A stretch of DNA of 64,000 nucleotides. Source: Glandiceps talaboti (Eukaryota > Hemichordata > Enteropneusta > Spengelidae). The first letter of the stretch is position 1. Each line of letters opens with the position of its first letter. The position numbers were made by a program, and so were the translations under genes. Below the pieces are notes generated by a model. That model made no database searches. It saw nothing but the letters and a program-made list of their open reading frames with translations, and was not told the origin of the DNA. The DNA lies in contig NC_135557.1 in the NCBI RefSeq assembly GCF_964340395.1, positions 10,341,460 through 10,405,459 of the forward strand. Reading direction: 5' to 3'. This document shows positions 23,801-36,456 of the stretch, piece by piece.

Positions 23801-24914
23801 TACATGATGATTATTTATCGCATGTCATATGTTATATGCATGCACACAATTAGCATTTAAATAAAAAAATATTTCAGAAGGTTTTATTTAGGAGTGCATA
23901 ATCCGCGTCTAAGGCAAAAAAAATATTTTCTGGTCAGCACGCTCATCACTTAAATACCCCCCCCCCCCCCCCCCGCCTCGGTCTCTTTTTTTCGTGTTTG
24001 TCCAGCCCATACAGTCTGCAGATCTGTGGTGAAACACAAAAATCATCCACCTTACTTCAGTGAAGACAACTGCAGAGCTAATCATCAACAAACGAAAAGC
24101 TAATACAATTTTAGAACTGTTCTGACCAGAAACGAATTTTTTGGCCTAAATACAGACTACTACATGTATCACCTATTAACAAACTTCGACAAAAATGGAT
24201 AGTCGACTTTCAAATCCCGAAGTCGTTGACAAACAAACAAACAAACAAACAAACAAACAAACAAACAAACAACAACAGCAACAACAACAACAACAAAAGT
24301 TAAACAAATGAAAAGCTAATCCCATAAAATCCGTTTAATAATTTACCGAATTGTTTTCAATTAGTACGATTTGTTGTTTTTTTGAAATTGAAAAAAAATC
24401 TAAATAATTGATAAATGAGCCAGATGGCAAGCGATGTTGTATGTATTGAAGATAATATTTATATTCCTCGAAATAATGATATGTGTATCGCTTGAAGTAT
24501 CAGATGATCCGACAAAAAAAATAGCCTGAACAATTGAAATATTGTAGTGTTTATAACGACAGTTTTACCGACAAATCTTGAATATAGCAAACGATGTAAT
24601 AATATCAAAATTGTTCAAAATTATTTTTAAAACATACTCTTCATGTGCCATGTGTAAATCGACCCTGCTTTGAACAAAATTGGATGCAAGGAATGTTTTG
24701 TAGTGACACACACCTAGTTTATAAGATTTTCGCTTCAACGTGAAAATATTGGTTATCTATATTTTAGTTTAAATGTTAATTTCTATGGTTTTTTGACTTA
24801 ATTACTATTAGATTAGTGTTCAGGAAATCTTTGAACTGCTGATTGCATTCTAGGGAGTTTCTGTATACTTTTAACATATCATATTATATAGTAAATCACG
24901 TTTATTAGTACTAG

Positions 24915-24976
<62 letters not shown>

Positions 24977-27104
24977 GTGCATGCTGTGTAAATCGTATAT
25001 AAGGTGCATGCTGTGTTAAGTCCTTTATTTGTGACGTCATAGCACCACTGTTGTATATTGATGATAAATTGAATTCATTGAACTTAACTCCCACCTTTCT
25101 TATTGGTAGTCTCGGTAAAATATGCTGACGTCACAACGTTGTTGACCGAATCAAATAGTTGAACTGATGAAGCAGGTGTAGTTTTAGATGTAGTTTTAGT
25201 GTGAGAAGGGCCTACTCTCTCTGATAACAAAGTACTTGGTGATGACCAAATGTTAGACTTGTTCTCTCGAGTTGATTGAGTCAGTGCCATGACGACGGTA
25301 CTCGGTATTTTTCTGCTATCTGTACTTTTAATTAGACCTATAACAACAAGAAAAATGAATATGCTGTTAGACACACGAACATGCATGATGGCAGTTACAT
25401 TTGCCATCTGGCAGACTCGTTCTCTTTGTGTGTGTATTTGGGTGCGGGGGGGGGGGTGTTGTTTGTGCATTCCTCATTTTTCGTATATGTATTTTTCTTA
25501 TTTTTTTTGATATTTTGATATTGTTATGAATCACAAGAATTAGCAATAGTGTGATAATGTTCGCCAGAACACTAAAATTAATAACATATATAAAATTACA
25601 GATACAAATGAAAACAGGATTATCTCAACACAACTCAACTCAACTGAAATATGGTTTCCGTCTGTCTGACTATTTTCGTCTTGTTAACAGCTAGAGCCTC
25701 ATCAGATCAGAATGAAACTTGATATTATATATCAAGTTATTCACAACATTAGTTTTCCTTTGTATTGATTACTGTTGTTCTCTCATTTTACAGGTCTAAC
25801 AACATTTTTTACTGCTGAGCAACACAGCACGATTGTTGATGTGGTGAAATTTCAAAATCTGAATGAGTGTAAACAAAACCCTCGCTTCAACCACAACCCT
25901 GCTGTAATAAAAAAAGTAATAAAAGTGCTCTTGTCTAGCGAGTAAATCAACAAAACAATATCGTCGTAAAACATCGTCGTAAAACAACTATAGCTCCTTT
26001 ACGGCAACGCTAAACATACATACACGTCATGTACATGTGCTATTATTTTTTCTTTGGGTCGACTCAAAATTTGTACTTTAGCTTGTGAGAATGCTTGACA
26101 AACGATCGGCGTCGATCAACAAATGTTTATGTTATAATTATTTTCAATTTTCTGGCGACCACTCCGTGTTTTTAGCTGTATATACATATTTAATAAGATA
26201 AAAATTATACGAACGTTCTCTAAGAGAGTCTCTATGTGTTTATCGTATATGTTTAAAGTGGCCATATGGATGCAAGAATTGGGTATTTATTTTGGATTTT
26301 TAATTTAGAAAATAATAATTATTTGATCATGGCGTTCTACTTGAAAAATCAATGTCAAACAACATAATGCCAAGTCCTGGTTTAAATTTGTAACTCACAA
26401 CTAAAATTGTAAAAAAAAAAAAAAAAAAGAAGAAGAAGAAGATAAATGTACATGTAAAATGTTTGTTATGGTACATACAATAACAAACATTTATTCTTTT
26501 ACACATTTTTAGCTATTTGCAATGCTTTGAGTTACATACATAAACTGGCGTCTGTGTTGTTTCGCATTGATTTTCAAGTAGGACGCCATGATGAAATTGT
26601 TTTATTATTAAAAATCCAAAATAAATACTTATTCCCCATCCATATGGTGATATAATTATAATTATTCGATTAATTAATTAAATGAAACAATGATCGATGA
26701 GCAATTGTACTTACACAACAGTTTACAAAGAAACAGTGATTTGTTCTTACACAAGTCACCTGACATGTCATATTTTTTATCATATATTTATCTGCTCTTA
26801 ATTTGTTCATAACTATAGCATATATGGGGCTTATGGTATTCGGCAAAGCTAAAAAAATACTGACTGTGTTATATGAACCTATCCACGTCTAGATCTATAT
26901 CTACCTCGTATAGCCATTCCATTTCTCTTATAATTAATTAGTCACCATCTAAACACCCTGTGATATGTTATATACGCTAACTACTAGTGAACCAGACTTA
27001 CCTTCTTTGCGGGAAACCGCTAGATACGCACTAAGAAGTACCATCAAAACCCCCAATATCACTAATAGTTCTAATATCACCTTCAACCAGTCTTTCACAG
27101 CCAT
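20884..27104 (-). CDS. Type II membrane C-type lectin, 280 residues, five exons
   Basis: The exons in transcript order are 27104-27002, 25337-25095, 23298-23248, 23103-22865 and 21090-20884. All have GT-AG borders and matching phases (1,1,1,0), totalling 843 nt with stop. Residues 1-34 form a short cytoplasmic tail and a hydrophobic signal anchor (about 6-30) with no cleavage site, implying type II topology. Residues 35-115 are a Ser/Thr-rich stalk with one NKS sequon (N60). Residues 116-280 are the C-type lectin domain: C136, C147, C165, I207-G-L, the E236-P-N long-loop motif, W260-N-D and C275. EPN plus WND predicts calcium-dependent mannose-type binding. Both cysteines of the usual inner disulfide are replaced (S245 and M265), and an extra pair C197/C203 occurs. 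A pattern-recognition or cell-adhesion role is inferred only. Introns contain long CATA repeats and MITEs. Confidence 0.9.
21690..22125. repeat. Repeat element rich in GAATATTCATGA units
   Basis: It begins with CATTTTCATAAAATGTGGGT and ends in a minisatellite of about 45-bp units carrying TGAATATTCATGACTCCTG. The same element recurs at 49850-50360. It lies in the last lectin intron (21091-22864). Confidence 0.75.
22126..22425. mobile_element. Foldback MITE, copy 1
   Basis: The arms pair through TGTAACTCAATGCATTGCAAA and TTTGCAATGCATTGAGTTACA and through CTTCCTACTTGAAAAAAATC and its diverged complement. The left end has CATTTATTTTGGATTTA, shared with the copy at 26256-26652; the right end is truncated. 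It lies in the same lectin intron. Confidence 0.8.
22721..22864. repeat. (CATA)n microsatellite touching the lectin exon 4 donor
   Basis: Tetranucleotide array with a few CATG variants. On the minus strand the exon ends CACCAG at 22865 and the intron begins GTGTGTATGTATG, so the splice donor is the first repeat unit. Confidence 0.95.
23248..23298 (-). CDS. 51-bp symmetric lectin exon with a CxxxC pair
   Basis: The exon encodes 17 residues including L-C121-R-N-Y-C125-Y-F. It has phase 1 on both sides, so skipping it keeps frame. The donor is GTGAGT; the acceptor (TTAAG) has only a modest pyrimidine tract, which lowers certainty. Confidence 0.6.
23465..23685. repeat. (CATA)n microsatellite with CATG/CGTA variants
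   Basis: About 220 bp of tetranucleotide repeat in the lectin intron between 25095 and 23298. Long Tyr-Val-Cys-Met frames over it are artefacts. Confidence 0.97.
23912..24150. repeat. MITE-like repeat with CTGGTCAG / CTGACCAG ends
   Basis: The left side has GGCAAAAAAAATATTTTCTGG and the right side CTGACCAGAAACG. Internal words TCTGCAGATCTG and CTTCAGTGAAGACAACTGCA recur at 40893-41112. It contains a C17 tract at about 23958-23974. Confidence 0.7.
24231..24296. repeat. (AAAC)n then (CAA)n microsatellite
   Basis: Simple repeat in lectin intron 2. Confidence 0.95.
24915..24973. repeat. (TA)n microsatellite
   Basis: Uninterrupted TA run in lectin intron 2, followed by two direct copies of AAGGTGCATGCTGTGT at about 24975 and 25002. 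Confidence 0.95.
26256..26652. mobile_element. Foldback MITE, copy 2, both ends intact
   Basis: The left end CCATATGGATGC with TATTTATTTTGGATTTTTAA pairs with the right end TTAAAAATCCAAAATAAATA and CCATCCATATGG. Inner arms pair through GGCGTTCTACTTGAAAA and TTTTCAAGTAGGACGCC, and around a central AACAAACATT stem. There is no coding potential. It lies in lectin intron 1. Confidence 0.85.
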
Positions 27105-29310
27105 TTTATGTATATTTCTGCGAGAGAATTAATTAATTGGTTGATTCTCGAATGCCGAATGTTTGTGGTGATCTATGAGCCACACCTTGTTTGTACCTGA
27201 ATGTACACAGTAGCTTATAGGAAAGAGTAAACATATGGTATGCTTAGCGTTCTGCTGACGGTTCTTTAGCTGACTACGTACTTATGCTGCACTAACTCCT
27301 GGTGACATCGAGAATACCCCTCCAACAAATTTGGTCTAAACTTGATTTTTTTTGTACAGATTTAAGTAACATGATTTATTTTCTATAAGTTTATTAAAGG
27401 GTGACATATACGTCCATTGGGCTGGGAGGTTATCTATTCATTTTTTCCAGAGATTGTACGTGTACGTAATAATTTATGATTAACTCATGTCACTACTTAT
27501 TATTTTTAAAAAATGCACATGTTCTCAATAACTAACTTATGTTCACTCACTCACTCACTCACTCACTCACTCACTCACTCACTCACTCACTCACTCACTC
27601 ACTCACTCACTCACTCACTCACTCACTCACTCACCCACCCACCCACCCACCCACCCACCCACCCACCCACCCACCCACCCACCATCTTTTTTTAAATATG
27701 TAATTTGCTAAACGAAGATAAAAAGAGCAGATTTTCAAAATAGAACGTTGGTGGCGTCATTCCGATATTGGTAACTACATCGCAGATGTAATGTTGCTCT
27801 GACTCCAGTATAATTAATTACTTAGGCACGGACCTATAGAAGCACAAAAACTTTTACTATTTCCTCAACTCCTCCAGGAACATATAACCCATTGTTGAAT
27901 CGGTGTGCCAAATGATAAACCCTACTCAACTCATTATAACAACCCCTATCTTAGCCCCCTCACCCCCCCAAAAAAGTGTGTTTCCGATTATGCAAAAATC
28001 TAAAAATAAAATGGTAACAATTTATTTCAATTTCCGTGTACATGAGCTTCATGCCTTTGCGTCATCTGCAGTCACTTTAATAAAATCGTATTCCAGAGAG
28101 AAACCAGGTCTTTATAGACTGTAACAGTACAGTCTGCATAACATGGTCGTTTTTTAAAACTTATAATTGTCTTCATTGACTTCTTTTACATCTCATCAAA
28201 CTGTCACGGAAGTATTGTGACCGACAAGTATTTTATCTTGGGGTTGAACTAATTTAAAAAAAATAATAATTTAAAAGCAAATAAAATTCCAACCTACCTA
28301 CCCTATTTTCTGAAGTCAATATCGGAAGCAAACATTTTTATCTTATTTCACTATATATACGAAAAGTCAAATTTACCCACCTTTACCCAACCTTTACCCT
28401 ACCTGTGACCCACCTAACAACCATCTCTGTCCAGGGGTAGTACGAGACGCAATACCACTTTTCACTGTCTACAACCCCCAGGTGAGAGATGACCGTGGGT
28501 ATAGTATGTCAAAGGTGGAACTGTGTCTCATACTCACCACATTTACACACCCCTACCCAAAATTTACCCTCGTGGAAAGACATGGTCAAATGTGAATTTC
28601 GTATAGTGAAATTTGTTCTTACGGTACCCGGATCTCAATTCCATATGTGACTTTGGTATATTTGTGCACAGGCCCTATATCGTGCCCGGCGGTGGAACTG
28701 TGACTCATGCATGCATGGTTCTAATCTCTACTGAGATTATTGGTCATTCAGAAACTAATAATATGAACTGCGAGACTATAACCGGAAAATGATTATTTGT
28801 ACTAGCGTTTACACAAGTCAGACGAAACGAAACAAGCTCAAAAACTGAAAGAAAAAAACCCCAACAACAACCACATCAAATCTAAGCTCGTGTACATAAT
28901 ACCTCGTCAATGATTTGCGGGTAGGTGATGCAATATATATATGGAATGATTGAACATACAGTTTCAAGTCTAATTTTGCAGTAGGTTTCACTCAGTACAA
29001 ACTAACAAAAAAAAGCAAAAAAAAAAAGATAATGATATTTGTACTCAGTTAACAATAGGTACATTACTATTGTTAACTCATTTAAATCTCGTCACATAAA
29101 TGGAGTTATCTTTAAAGGAGCAATTGCTTTTTACTGATTTTTTTGGTTTTAAGCGAGAAAGCAAAACTTTTTTGGTGAAATACATATTTACTTCCAAACA
29201 ACGTTGGTGACTCATGTACAAGTACAAGAATAGGGGCACCGGAAAATTTCAAGGATACCCATTTGTCGCCCAATCAACGCTCCCCTTATGTTTGCATTTT
29301 GGGTCACTGG
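27105..29310. other. Intergenic region between divergent lectin and RhoGAP genes
   Basis: This holds the lectin promoter, a (CTCA)n/(CCCA)n array, family A repeat fragments (27835-27905, 28665-28800) and an inverted repeat at 28350-28620 whose ends are TTTCACTATATATACGAAA-like and TTTCGTATAGTGAAA. I found no gene in it. Confidence 0.6.
27544..27683. repeat. (CTCA)n switching to (CCCA)n
   Basis: About 90 bp of CACT repeat changes near 27635 to about 48 bp of CACC repeat without losing register. Confidence 0.97.
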
Positions 29311-29311
29311 T

Positions 29312-29471
29312 CACGTGATCTGTCTGGCACAACAATGCTCAAAATGGCGTCCGGGATTTACATGTTCTTCGTTCGTTAGTATATTCCACTTGTTTTTCTT
29401 CGTTTGAATATTTCTTCGTAGCCTCCTTTTTTACCATTTGTCGAGTGGACTGTACAGTTTATCATTAGTCG
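29312..29471 (+). promoter_or_regulatory. Candidate promoter and 5' UTR exon of the ARHGAP32/33-like gene
   Basis: A CACGTG E-box at 29312-29317 is followed by AAAATGGCG at 29341-29349 (YY1-like, often at start sites). A consensus donor GTAAGT follows at 29472. The only ATG frame here ends after 11 codons, so the exon would be untranslated. The link to the start-codon exon at 37833 is inferred from strand and order. Confidence 0.4.
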
Positions 29472-32234
29472 GTAAGTAAAACCGTTTTCTTTTTTACTTT
29501 GTGTGGGAAATAACTTCTGCAAAAACGACCCGCCGCTCTGTCAATGTCAACGAAAACCCTGAAATCTAATCCGCGTCCGTTAAAAAAAAAGACGGCGTTT
29601 GTTGTTATCTGTGCGATTTCTTTGTACTGAGTTGTTATCAGGTTAGGGAAAATCGCACAGTTGTACAGTGCAACAGGAGGACTAGTTGAATTTATCAATT
29701 CCCCTCGAGTAGAGAAAGGGAAAATTGCAAAGTTATGTGTACGCTGTTGACGAAAGTGTAGAGCGGAAATGACAGTTATGAATTTGGCTGACTTTCTTCG
29801 CTACACTAGGGAAGTACGGTTGTATGTAATTGTATTGTACTAGACCATTCGACGAAAATATTGAGGAAGGGCAGTTTTAGCCAACGTTCAGAGTTTGCGT
29901 TCAACTATATGAATAATAAATAGTGTGTAACGGTACAGACAGATACATGTATAAAATAGAAAGTTTTAGAAACGTTCTCTCCAGATGTTACTTGAGTCAG
30001 AAAATCCCATCATATTTCCGGTACGGTTCAGGCATCATGTTATATGATGTCGCGCTGCCTAGTCTGTTACGAGTATTACAGACATAACTCAAAATCATAT
30101 TTAAGCCCCTCCCACTCAGTATCACGCTATCAAGCCCCTAAAAGTGAAATTACGTGTGTTAAATATAGATTCGCAGTAAGTAATTTGTAAAAAAATATCT
30201 TAGATGTTTCGGAGATGTGTAAAACTGACGAGGTAGTCGAAATGACTCAAGCATGGTTTCACGCCCTATTTAATGTGATTACTTCATAATAACCCCTTCC
30301 TCTTCAGTGTACAAATCAAATTATGATTTCCTATTCAAACACATTGGAATCCAGAAATCATTTCCACAATTCAATTTTAATACACTGATATACATAACTA
30401 TATAGTAAATAGGTGAGTGTCGATATGCATCATAATTTATAGTTTTCATGCTGAATCATACAATTTTTGATATAACACAAATTAAATAAATGACAATTTT
30501 TTTTTGTATGATGTCTGCGATGTTGAAATTTTTTTAAATTGGTGGTAAATTACAAAACTGATTATCATGTGTAGCAACTCATGTTCAAGTTGAAATCATT
30601 ACATGTATGTAACTAAATATAGTTTTTACATGACATTGTATCATTTTGCATTAACAGTCAGATAGCCAATAACTTATTGACATTATGCATACAAATTTGT
30701 TTTCAAATTTAGTTTTGATTAATTTGTGCAATGATTAATTTATTTCCTAGCTGAACTCGACTAACATTATATTTACCGATATATCAATATTGACTGTCGT
30801 TGTCAATCGATATCTTTCAAGGAAAAGAATTACATGTGTTCTCTCTAGATTTTTTTTGGGGGGTCACAAGAGTATTCAGTGGATAGGTATTACAAACTTA
30901 AATTGTTCTGTAGCTAAAGGTAGTCTATCGCTGTCACTTTCACCAAGACATGGATTTAGTACTAGGTGTACTGATACTATTTTGCATAAATAAAGGCCCA
31001 TGATTCAATCCCGGGTTCTCACATTAGTGCTGCATATCTAATAAGTGGAGTAATGATTAGTGTTTTAAAAAAATACTTTTATTAATATCCTCTGTGATTT
31101 GTATACCTTGGATGTGAATTCATACACAAGTTCTCTTTTTCCACTTTTGATTGAGAAACAGACATGTATTGAACAAAAAACTTCTCCTTCAGTGTCTAAC
31201 TACAACTTACAGAATAATCCTAATTTACTGGAGATGTTGGGTAAACAGACATGTGAAAAGGTTAGCTTCAATATATGTAAATTCAGGTGTGAAAGTACTT
31301 ATCAGTTATGTTCATCTAACCATAGTCAGTAGACTACTGTCTATGATCTAACTGTTCACCTTCTGTGATGATGTCATTGTATTAATATTTACTAACTTGT
31401 ATGAATTTTTACCTAATAAATTCAAATCCAAATAGCAGAGTTATATTTGAAAGGGTTATTCGGAAGAAAAGAAATAATCCTTTGTATTCCTTAAGGTGTC
31501 ACTGATAAGATAACACTGTAAAACAAGAACCTGGGATTGAAACCTTGGCCTTTAATTGAGGGTTTTTCATTTTAACTGTTGATCAATCAATCAATCAATC
31601 AAAAGAATTTGTATAGCCCCCGAAAGTCAATACGACATAATGTTCTGTGGCACTGAACAGGAACTAGAGGTCATTCAGGAATTAAAGAGTGCTTTGAACT
31701 CTTTGCTACATACAGGGACAGCACTGACAAGCGTTTTTAGCTTTGTTTGATAACCAGTATTATTGCTGATATTTCCCCATTTGTCAGATCTACTTCCAGT
31801 GATCAGAGATAAAAATAAAGTAACATGTATATATGATATGTGTAGGTCAGTTAAACAGGAAATGATGAGGATATATAGATATGACTCGTATATCATAACA
31901 CATGAAGACACTTAAGTTACTTAAGTTACAACATGTGAATATTACTGGTGACAAATTTCTCTACTCACAGAGTCAAACGAATTTCTTGTATGCAAATCTC
32001 AAATTCCTGTGTCCTAGATATTTTGTTGTGGCATAATTTTTTAGTGTGCTTGTATGGTTGTAGGTCCAGTTCAATTTTGGTGTGACAAGCAATTGTTTGG
32101 CAGAGTGTATAAAAAGGGTGGTCCAGAACCATAAAAATGACTACATGTATGTGTTTGTTAAGGCTCCACTGATAGATAACATAATGTGAGTACTTGGGAT
32201 TGGAATCCCTGGCCTTTAATTAAGAAAAGTACCA

Positions 32235-32975
32235 TTCAGAGATACGTACATCAGTATTTTCCTGAGAAGTCACTGTGACTTACATATTAACTTTTTCCCA
32301 TATTTGGTAATGAAATGTTTTAAGCTATCAGTGATTTGATGGATGACTTAGTCAAGCTGGTCACAGTGAAGCCGTAATCCTTTTTTTTTCTGCATGGCAA
32401 CCTACTGTATCAATGTTGTAAGAATGAATACTGACCGGCAGAGATACATGCTAGTATTTCCCTGGAGAGTCACATACGTAATCTTTCTCCATATTTGGTA
32501 ATAAAATGTTTTAATCTATCAGTGATTTGAGGGCTCACAATAACTGACTTTGTCAATCTGGTCACAGTGAAGCCTTAATCCTATTATCTGTATGTCAGGC
32601 TACCATTGTTGTAAGAATTTAATATAGACAATCTGACTATCTCTTCGCATAGGGAAACATACTAGTATTTTCCCATGAATTTACTTGCATAATCATTCTC
32701 CATAAATGTTTTCACTTATCAGTGGTTATGGGGATGATAAAAACTGTGTGATCACAGTGAAGCCCTAAATCCTTTTCTCTACATGACAACCTCGCATTGA
32801 CTATCTCCTCTCATAGTAAAAACATATTAGTACTTCCATGGAAATTCACTTGCATGATCATTCTCCATAAAGCACTTATCAGTGATTTTTAGGATCAAAA
32901 AAACAGTCTGATCACAGGGAACCCGTAATCTTGTATCTCCGTGACAACGTCCCATTATTATTACAGACAGTCTGA
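32235..32975 (+). repeat. Diverged tandem repeat of about 190 bp, four units
   Basis: Units share AGTATTTTCC, CATATTTGGTAAT, TATCAGTGATTTGA, GGTCACAGTGAAGCC and ATGACAACCT-like words in the same order. Confidence 0.7.
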
Positions 32976-34084
32976 CTATTTCTCGTATTGCCTTCTAAAT
33001 TGATATGAATTATTACTGTCGTTTATTTGATGAAGTTGTGTAGACTCATTAATTAAGTTATGTCATACATATATGCCTAGACTATCAATTATTTTTCACT
33101 CACAGTTGTTATTTCTACATATATAATGGTCAAATTTATTTGAGATATCAGAAAGCTGTTTAAACTCAAGTTTATGCACTGTGTCACAGTATGTGAGTGG
33201 TAGGGGTAGGGGTGGGGCACTGTTTGCTGCATATTTCATTTTCGTCATCCTGCAAAATGGATGAGAAAATCCAGTATTTGAACATTATAACCTGACAGTT
33301 TTGACATCATTAAAATATAGATATAGTATTAAATATTCATAAATAATACAAACTATAAATCATCGCAGTCTGTCCAGTAACTGATAGCTCATTCTACAAA
33401 TGTATGGATGTGAAATACAGGAAGAACTGCTCTTATAGGTGATGGACCCATCAAATTTGATGGTTGTTAGATTGTCTATATTTATTTTGTATTTTGACCC
33501 TTCCAATGTTTTAATTCATTTCACTACATATTATATATATTATGTTCATTTATTAGTTTATGTTTGATACTAAACAGGATTCATTTTCACTATATTAAAA
33601 TAAAACAGAAAATTTATTTTAATTGCTGTGACGGAAATGTCTAAGAAATTTGACACGTGATAGAAGAATTGTGATGCATAGGAAAGGTTGATGCACTTTG
33701 TTTCCAAGTAATGGTGCAATCATAGTTTAAGAATAAATTATGTGAAGCTACTATGACAGGGTCCCATGATGTGCAAGTATAAGTGGACGTGTGACATACT
33801 TGCACGAGTGCTTGCATTTCTATGCTACGCTCGTGAAAGTGCAGGCACGAATGCAAATACTCCCTGAGTACCCAAACTAGAACTCATGTAGAATAGGGGT
33901 TTTGTTATATTACATTAGCATTACCTATCAATGGAGTTAGGATTGTTCTTGGTCTTTAAATGCACTGGGGGATTCACTCCTAGGCTCTCACATGTAATTA
34001 TGAGACAATTCTTTTCCCTACCCAAATTTAAATACAGTGTATCAATTCAAACTTTGATGACATGTTTTCATCAAAGACTGATAA

Positions 34085-34185
34085 GGTAACACTCTATGAG
34101 AACCTGGGATTGAAACCCTGGCCTTTAACTGATAAGATAACACTAATGTGAGAACCTGGGACTGAAACCCTGGCCTTTAAATGTA
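34085..34185 (+). repeat. Tandem pair of GAACCTGGGATTGAAACCCTGG repeat
   Basis: Two copies of GATAAGATAACACT, GAACCTGGGATTGAAACCC and GGCCTTTAA lie 54 bp apart. Dispersed relatives are at 18645, 20765, 30985, 31505 and 32170. The GGTTTCAATCCCAGGTTC core resembles a pol III B box, but no full promoter is evident. Confidence 0.6.
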
Positions 34186-36285
34186 GAGTACTGTAACCTT
34201 GGAGATAAAGGATGCTGTGAGAATGTTTAAAGTGTCAATCTTTTTATCTTACACTATAGATATTGTTTACAAAGTCAACAAATGCAAATCACTGTTTGTT
34301 TCCGATACATCTAAATCTGTGGAGGACAAATACTTTGAACAAATAAATGTCCTTAAATTGTTGATGTTGTCATTAATTTGGCAAACATGAATGTTGACAA
34401 TAGGTTTATTATTGTACCTACATACATGTCAATGTCTCTGCTATACAGGGAAGACATGCTGTACTCTGTGTGTGTCTGTGTGTAATAATGGTGTCATTGA
34501 CTTGTCATTTGGGTTGTTTGACAAAAGGCCAGACTGGTTCCTCAGTGTATAATTCATACTTGTACGTAGTGTACATCTTGTACTTGCCTGGGACCTTTGT
34601 GCCCAATTGTAAGGTACAGCCCCTATGTTATGTAGAGAATCATTGTTCATGTATTTGTAAGAATCAATAGGACAGTAAGATCTACATGAAAATACTTTGA
34701 GTTTCGAACAGTAAATTGGAACCAAATGTAATGTTTTTTTGACCTATTTACTGGGACCTTGATCATGTAACGAGTATTGCATGATTAAGGTTCGTAGTAG
34801 ACTGATCAAAACATTGCATTTGTTTCCACTATACAATTCCAAAGTTAAAACCCACGGCTTACAGTGTGTTGTAATAATTAATCTGTATGATACTTCGATA
34901 TGTCTTTTTTGGATAATGGTTGCCAGGACTTGAATTTAACGTGTATTGTAGTAGTTAGATTTTAATAGCCATGTGATTCAATCAGCTACACTTTTCTATA
35001 ATTTCTAGTAGGCTATTATGAATAGACTGCCATCTTACGAATTTGATGTCAACTAATCAGTGTTGTTGTTACATATGGTAAGCAGGTAAAATCTATCCGA
35101 GTTCCCCAGTCATTTTACTGGGGGTTCCCCACCAAAATTTATGAACAGCATAGTTTAAAAAAAAGGACAACTGATAAACTCAGCTCATGTCGTTTTGATT
35201 GTTGCTGTACAGTATATGTTGTGTTTGGCACTAAACATGTCAATATTCTGGCCGACACCATAGTTCGTTCCATTGTGCTTTGTAGAAAATATTCAAAACA
35301 TGTACTTGTCCTATTATAAGCTTTACCCCCTGTGTCACAGTTGAACTCTAGACTATCACGATGACCAAATCTCATTTTACATGTAGGAGTTTTTGTCAGT
35401 GTCGATAACGTCTGAAATGTGTGAAGCATATACATGTAGTTTAAGGAAAACTAAAGTACATGTACACGATTTGTTAGGTAGAAAATGAAATTTTCTGGGA
35501 ATGGGTTGAAATTGAAGGATATATAGTATTAGCTGTTTTTATCTGATAGTGATTATTACTAATCTTAGGTGTTGGGGGGAAAAAAGATTAACTGATTTAT
35601 AAGAGAAAATCAAATCTAACCTAAAAAATGGTGAAACATTTTAAAATGATGAAAAGTTTTAAAATGATGAAGTCTTGAAGTACAGAAAATGTACCTTGTA
35701 ATTGTGAAATTATATTTACTCGCTGCTCCCAGGAAAACTACAAGTACTTAAATACGTCATCAAGAATTGCTGAAGAAAAAGTGAATAACTGATTTATAAG
35801 ATAAGAGGAAAGCATAAAAATTGTGAAAAGTTTGAAAATGGAAATACACACGTACATTGTGAAGTGGACTTGTGGTCAATAGGTGCTGCCAAGTAAAACT
35901 AATCATGATACTTCAAGAATTGCTGAAAAAATAGTTGGTAAAAAGTTTTTTTTAAATGTATAAAATAGATTGGTCGTTTCCACTAGCCACCTTTGGTTTT
36001 ATCACTGTCGCCATTGTACTGGGTGAAATAATAGAAAAGTGATACTGCCAGGGTGGGTCCATACTTTGACTATGGCTTACATGTACTACACACGTATTCT
36101 CTGAGATGAATGCAGTAATTGTTCCAGCCTGGTAATGTATGTGTCACTTACCTCAAACACAGAGTTCAATAACTGTGTTACTTAAGTTGTACATGTACCA
36201 GTTGTTGGTGATAAAGTTTGAGAAATGCCGAGCAGATTTCATGTTGATGAACTGTTTAGAATACAAAAATATGTACTGTCCTATG

Positions 36286-36456
36286 CAGTGTGCCCTCTAA
36301 TAGTTAATTTTTTTTGTTGTGAGTCAAAATGAGAAAAACTGGCATTTCTTGTGAGTCACCACATAGTTAAGAGATAGAGGAACACCAAATTTTGGTGTGT
36401 CACTAGAAATTGTGTGTGTCAGTGGCATGTCAAATTGGCTTTTAAAGGGCACTCTG
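36286..36456 (+). mobile_element. hAT-like MITE, second good copy
   Basis: The element has CAGTGTGCCCTCTAA at the left end and AAAGGGCACTCTG at the right. Flanking octamers GTCCTATG and GTCCTACA match at six of eight bases, an aged target duplication. Confidence 0.75.
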
